From Silene noctiflora (Eukaryota > Streptophyta > Magnoliopsida > Caryophyllales > Caryophyllaceae), in assembly GCA_009801015.1 (NCBI GenBank), contig VHZZ01004535.1, positions 1 to 24,577 of the forward strand: DNA of 24,577 nt, written 5' to 3'. The position numbers and the translations under genes were made by a program. Of the stretch, positions 20,369-24,577 are shown piece after piece (the stretch's first letter is position 1; every line of letters starts with the position of its first letter). The notes under the pieces were generated by a model. The model had not been told where the DNA came from, ran no database searches, and saw only the letters and a list, made by a program, of their open reading frames with translations.

Positions 20369-20471
20369 TTATTTATTTTGGTTCAAATGAGCGCACTATG
20401 TCGCGGGTGAAAATCGAACCCTCAACTTCATGGTTGGGTTAAGAAAGCTCTTACCACTTGAACTAACTCTT
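20369..20471 (-). mobile_element. tRNA-derived SINE with 19-bp target duplication
   Basis: On the minus strand TAGTTCAAGTGGTAAGAGC fits a pol III A box and GGGTTCGATTTTC fits a B box, about 30 nt apart. The copy ends in a short A-rich tail (AACCAAAATAAATAA). The flanks AGTCACTAATAAAAATAAT (20350-20368) and AGTTACTAATAAAAATAAT (20472-20490) match at 18 of 19 positions. It is short for a SINE (about 100 bp) and lacks a tRNA acceptor stem, so it is not a functional tRNA gene. The family is unknown to me. Confidence 0.75.
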
Positions 20472-20786
20472 AGTTACTAATAAAAATAATATAGTACGGA
20501 GTACATTTTATTCTTTGGCCTATTTAGTATTTACATGACCTATCCATTTAATTTGATGTTCATCAATAATCACATCGACCTACTTTAAATATTAACCTCG
20601 CTCCTATTTTCTTTTTCTTTTTTTTTTTTTTACATTCACACCTTTGCATTTTTTTGTTTAAAAATGTTGCTTGCCAATGAGAGAAAGCCATGTGTTGGTC
20701 ATGAAAGGGGCATGAAAGTGTCAAGGAGGTTGACTGACAACCGGTCCCCACAAACAAATGCATGACCAGTCATCATACTTCTGATT

Positions 20787-20923
20787 CAGCCCGTCTTACT
20801 TGTGACGGTCACAAGCTTGTGACGTCTCACAAGCCTCTCTCCACTTGCCTCACCCACTTGCAAGGTTGTCTCACGTCACAACATTTGTGACGTGTTCACA
20901 CACGTCACAAATGAGAATTTGTG
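20787..20923. mobile_element. MULE-type MITE with 9-bp target duplication
   Basis: CTTCTGATT flanks both sides perfectly (20778-20786 and 20924-20932), the 9-bp duplication of Mutator-like elements. Ends CAGCCCGTCTTACTTGTGACG and (reverse) CACAAATTCTCATTTGTGACG match at about 14 of 21 positions. Repeated TGTGAC/GTCACA words fill the 137-bp body. No coding capacity. Confidence 0.75.
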
Positions 20924-21624
20924 CTTCTGATTTAGATACTGCGGATTCTCCTCCTAATTAGTCGTCCCGTGTTCGAACCCGTATCGGACACCGGACACCC
21001 AATATTCGTCGGACACACGCCTAAACATGTTTATAATTTACACGAGGAATAAAATGTCAAAAAGATTGATTAAAAGATGAGTTTGGGTGAAATATGAGAA
21101 TTAGTTATACTTAAGGTCAACTCCTACCTTCACTTATTTAAGTTTAATATATTAAATATATTACAAAATAAAATCATACGGCATTTATAACCGTAAAATA
21201 TATATTTTATTAAATTTAAATGACATGTCCTGTATTCTAAATTTCATGAAATGCCGTATGACGTACTCGTGTCCGTTTTCGTGCTACGTAGGTCTTCATG
21301 AACATCGTCGAGACAGTTTGACAGGTCAGTATGAATATGACTGCGTAACTTAATGCATTTAGCAGCTGCACTATGGACTATATGGAGCACTTTTTCAAAA
21401 CTGTTAGAGAAATTGATGTCCAACAACGTATGCTTACCTCGATCACCTTTTTTCTTTCCTCCATTTTCTCTATTTCTTAGAATTTTATCTATATAAAAGC
21501 AAGAACATTTCAAGCATCCTCGTACGTCCACATCATCACGTGCAACTCTTTTTGTAAGAAAAAAAAAAAAGTAAATGTGGGACCCACAACAAAGAATCTG
21601 AAATTAATTACTGAAAAACCGACT

Positions 21625-21692
21625 ATGTTTATATTTTGTACGTAAATGTTTATATTTTGTACGTAAATGTTTACGATTATGTTTTGTACGTA
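21625..21692 (+). repeat. Short tandem repeat, unit about 22 bp
   Basis: ATGTTTATATTTTGTACGTA occurs twice in tandem and is followed by a diverged third unit (ATGTTTACGATTATGTTTTG, then TACGTA). Non-coding. Confidence 0.75.
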
Positions 21693-22467
21693 AAATACTA
21701 ATGAATAATGAATAATTTAAATCAAAAATAATTCAGCCCAATTTTTTATTACACTAATAAATTACACCAATTAATAAAAATTCAGTACAAATTTTTACTA
21801 TAATAATAAAGTATCAAAAATTACACCAATTGATAACAATCAATGTTATTTAACTAATTATTTTTGGGAATGCTTATTCTCCTATTATTTGCATTATCAA
21901 AATTTAATAAAATAATATACACGATTTATATACTCACTATATAAACGGCCGTTTTGCATTCATTAATTTAATCTTTTTATTTTTTTAAAATCATTTTACT
22001 AAAGATTTCTATTATAAAATGTAAATATTTTTTTATACCATATCATAATTATTTACGTATAATTATCTCACGTGTTTTACTCTAATACATTAATTTGTTG
22101 AAAGTTCATTATAATCTTCTCATATAAATTGATTTTATTTTCTAATTTTGATACACAACTTTTTATTAAACATTTACAATGTTTTTATTATAAAATATAA
22201 ATATAAATATTTTTAAAAATCATTTTACAAAATGTCTTTCCATTATTTTCTAATTTTGATTTTATTTTTTGAAAAAAACATTATAACCTTCCATCACCCC
22301 ATTACTTAATCTTAAATCCCTAAGAAAAAAACTTTCAAACTCAAAAAAATTAAACATATAAAAGAAAATCATGATCTTCTATATTGTTGGACTCCAAGTA
22401 GGAAAAAAAAGTTGATCTTAGCAGTTAAAGATCACATATATTCCGTTTTCAATTCAATCAAAAATTG

Positions 22468-22569
22468 ATTTCGTGAATATATACGGGATTTATTGAAAAA
22501 TGAGATCATTTATTAATTATTTCGTGAATATATACGGGATTTATTGAAAAATGAGATCATTTATTAATT
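22468..22569 (+). repeat. Perfect 51-bp tandem duplication
   Basis: Positions 22468-22518 and 22519-22569 are identical, starting ATTTCGTGAATATATACGGG. No difference at 51 positions indicates a recent duplication or an assembly duplicate. Confidence 0.9.
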
Positions 22570-23252
22570 ATGTTTGGAACGGTTTTACAACTATATTAGT
22601 GTAAAATCACCTTACGGAATACTAACTCTTAATTAGAAAAAAAAAAAAAAAAAAAAAAAGATACTCAGATATAATAGGTTATAAGACTTCGGTCCTTAAA
22701 TCTAAAGATTCCTATTTTTTTTACAATTTAGATTGGACCTAAATTTTAAAAGTTTTTATAGGATAAAGTTGACCTGACAAACTGATCAATCGGGTTAGCT
22801 GCATATTGTGTAATTTTGGGCCGGGTTACCCCGAGTCTGACAAAATTTGGATAAGGTTGAGTCATTTCGGAATTTGATAATTTCCACTTGTTGTTATTAA
22901 GTTATTTAGATAGGATATTAGAAACGTCTTGCAATAAATATTTGGGTCCGATTATTATTTGATTCATTGGGTTACGAGTCAAGCTCGGGTTCTCAGTTTA
23001 GGGGTCATTCCAGATCTGAATCGGATCATTCTGATCGGGTTATTTTTGCCAAGTATACATCATAGTACAAATTAAAGTTTTACATATTTATATTAAATAA
23101 CCTATATTAAATTTAAATTGAAAATCAGAGAATTTTATTAAATAATTTATATACCCTCTAATTTTATTTTATACGAAGTATAATCAATATTTTAAAAGCA
23201 GATTATAATTATGTGAAATTGATACATTTAGTCAAAGTGTTGAATATTTCAC

Positions 23253-23283
23253 CCCGTGCAATTTTGCACGGGAGTAAAACTAG
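23253..23283 (+). mobile_element. Helitron-type 3' terminus
   Basis: CCCGTGCA (23253-23260) and TGCACGGG (23265-23272) form a hairpin, followed after 7 nt by CTAG (23280-23283) and then T. A GC-rich hairpin just before CTRR with insertion before T is the Helitron 3' rule. The orientation puts the element body upstream (leftwards); I could not find a convincing 5' TC end, so element length is unknown. Confidence 0.65.
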
Positions 23284-23284
23284 T

Positions 23285-23519
23285 GATTAGTAAATCTCAT
23301 TTAAAATAGCACTATTTATTTTACATTAAAAACGGGTCAAGTAAATATAACTTTTATATATAAAAATACAGAGGGGAAAAATAATATATTTGTTATATAC
23401 AACTGGTATGATATTAACCTGTCTTAAGTATAGGCTAAAATTTGACTTGTTTTATGAAAAAACAAGTTATCGATACAATAACTTGTCACAATTTTTTGTT
23501 AAACGGAGGTATCAATCAA

Positions 23520-23557
<38 letters not shown>

Positions 23558-23984
23558 TTGAAACTAAGAGACTTCTATGTAATTAAATAAATCTATACAA
23601 ATTAATTATGCTATATAGTATCGATAACGATGTGTGATAGACCTGAACAAGGGGCTTCAATTTAAATATTATATAGTTTTGATTGAAATATAAATTTAGA
23701 TAATGCCATAATATGGTGATTAACATGCCTCACTTATAGTATTAATTAGTATAAAGAATGTTAATTATTTAACCAAGACAAATATAATATAAGTATGTTA
23801 TATTTTGAAAACTATTAAAATGTAAATAAATCAAGCTACATTTTCAAAAAATATAATATTCCATAATTATTTCGATTTGATTTAATGCATATATGTAATA
23901 TATTTATATAAATACATAAGTCTCTCAAAATTGCATGCCTAAATAGTAAAAGTATTTCTGTTAGTAATGAAAAGAATTGTAGTA
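23285..23984. other. AT-rich stretch, no gene
   Basis: Apart from the TA microsatellite I see nothing beyond very AT-rich DNA. The open frame across the TA repeat has no motif. Confidence 0.4.
23523..23555. repeat. (TA)n microsatellite
   Basis: About 16 uninterrupted TA units. It creates the apparent repeated Ile-Tyr in a spurious open frame here. Confidence 0.9.
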
Positions 23985-23985
23985 A

Positions 23986-24577
23986 CATTTTTTTTTTCTT
24001 TTTTTTGAGGAAACCCCGAAGGCTTACTTTATCAACGATAAATCAAAGTTAGCAGCATCTTGTGCAGACGGTGGTAATGTCACCGACCACTCAGACCTAC
24101 CAGGGACACGAGGCCCAACATGAGCTAAAGCGTGCGCCACACAGTTATTAACGCGACGAGTAAAAGACCAAACTACAGAAGAAAAATGAATACACAAAGA
24201 AAAGATATCGTCTGAGACTAACGCAAAAGTACTTCTTCCACCAAGCTTCTTTTTGAGAGCTTCGATAACTTGTTGACAGTCACTTTCCAGCACCACATTG
24301 AGGCATCCCTTCCGCAACGCTTCCTTCAAACCTTCCAGCACGGCAACCGACTCTGCTATATAAGGCTCCCAGTTGTACTCTTGCACCAAACAGAGACCCC
24401 ACTTCACCTGCCGTTCCTCATCTCGACACACTACCCCAAACCTGACCCCCTCTCATTCGATAACCCCGGCATCCACGTTGATTTTGACACAGCCCCTAGG
24501 CGGTGGCTGCCACCCATCTGCCAAACCATCACCACGACCTTCATCTCGCCTTCCCGTGTCTGTTCTCCTCATCACCC
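23986..24577 (-). mobile_element. 3' end of a second L1-type LINE, running off the window
   Basis: On the minus strand an RNase H reading frame is followed by a short 3' tail (AAGTAAGCCTTCGGGGTTTC, then CTCA) and an A-rich tail (T-rich on the plus strand at about 23990-24006). The 5' part lies beyond 24577. A target duplication can only be tested with the other side in hand. The sequence is much more GC-rich than its AT-rich surroundings, supporting insertion. Confidence 0.8.
24024..24577 (-). pseudogene. LINE RNase H domain, partial at 5' end, one in-frame stop
   Basis: The frame ends with TAA at 24024-24026. Acidic positions fit RNase H: KINVDAG (upstream, near 24480), YIAESVAVLEGLKEAL and VVLESDCQQVIEAL, then VNNCVAHALAHVG as the C-terminal motif. 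Upstream of the stop-free 135-codon part, the same frame continues to the window edge but is broken by one TGA near 24459 (after GVIE), so this copy is probably inactive. An annotation starting near 24431 would begin mid-domain at a GTG, which is not a real start. It belongs to the same broad RNase H-bearing plant LINE group as 12988-13705 but the two are clearly different families by sequence. Confidence 0.8.

Larger units (their letters stand above)
21050..23250. other. Long AT-rich gene-free stretch
   Basis: No gene supported. TATATAAAAG at about 21490 and a CACGTG core at 21537-21542 stand out but no convincing frame follows either. Around 22780-23045 many CGGGTT and GACCTGACAAA words recall the hAT-like repeat at 824-1345. 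A run of ~22 A lies near 22637-22659. Confidence 0.35.

Noticed and set aside
20389-20470. tRNA gene on the minus strand
   Set aside because: A and B boxes are present, but no acceptor stem pairs, and target duplications plus an A-rich tail show it is a SINE.
21244-21531. 95-codon minus-strand frame as a gene
   Set aside because: No recognisable domain, Lys-rich low-complexity patch, no matching promoter on that strand; the TATA-like sequence is on the other strand.
22468-22569. CRISPR-like or satellite array
   Set aside because: Only two adjacent copies with no spacers, in plant nuclear DNA; a simple tandem duplication explains it.

Overview
The window is nuclear DNA of a eudicot plant. 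Its genes have many introns, the two largest proteins match plant-only families, and the spaces between genes are AT-rich and packed with small plant transposons. The repeat style (Stowaway-like TIRs with an inner ATTTGTTTACC block, and a CCCGTCTnACTTGTGACGG repeat) reminds me of Caryophyllales. That is an impression only; I cannot name a species.

Layout: (1) 1-1400 is repeat-derived DNA, including a complete hAT-like non-autonomous element (824-1345). (2) 1693-9164 (+) is a ten-exon gene for HOS1, the RING-type E3 ligase and nuclear-pore-associated cold/flowering regulator; the spliced model gives 969 aa. (3) 9165-13770 is intergenic: Stowaway-like MITEs, an inverted-repeat element, a run of 76 A, and a 5'-truncated L1-type LINE whose RNase H remnant lies between perfect 17-bp target duplications. 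(4) 14073-17885 (+) is a three-exon gene for a KUA1/MYBH-type SHAQKYF 1R-MYB factor (356 aa). A CCACGTGG G-box and a TATCCA box lie upstream, and its first intron is long and full of repeats. (5) 18567-19157 (-) is an intron-less ORF for a small unknown multi-pass membrane protein with a good TATA box. (6) 19160-24577 has almost no genes: a 70-bp LINE tail, a tRNA-derived SINE, a MULE-type MITE, tandem repeats, a Helitron-type 3' end, and at the right edge the 3' end of a second RNase H-bearing LINE on the minus strand.

The strongest biological observation is that three of the nine HOS1 introns (2, 3 and 5) carry U12-type (minor spliceosome) signals: GTATCC donors, TTCCTTAC/TCCCTTAAC-like branch sites 11-14 nt from the acceptor, and no terminal polypyrimidine tract. 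One of them (123 nt) is also in frame and free of stops, so retaining it would insert 41 residues into HOS1. The second theme is how cleanly insertion events can be read: hAT 8 bp, MULE 9 bp, PIF/Harbinger TTA, Stowaway TA, LINE 17 bp (twice) and SINE 19 bp duplications are all visible.

The genes do not form an operon-like unit. HOS1 and the MYB gene are independent, co-oriented regulators; the membrane-protein gene converges on the MYB gene. I saw no wholly new system; the value is in gene structure and the transposon record.
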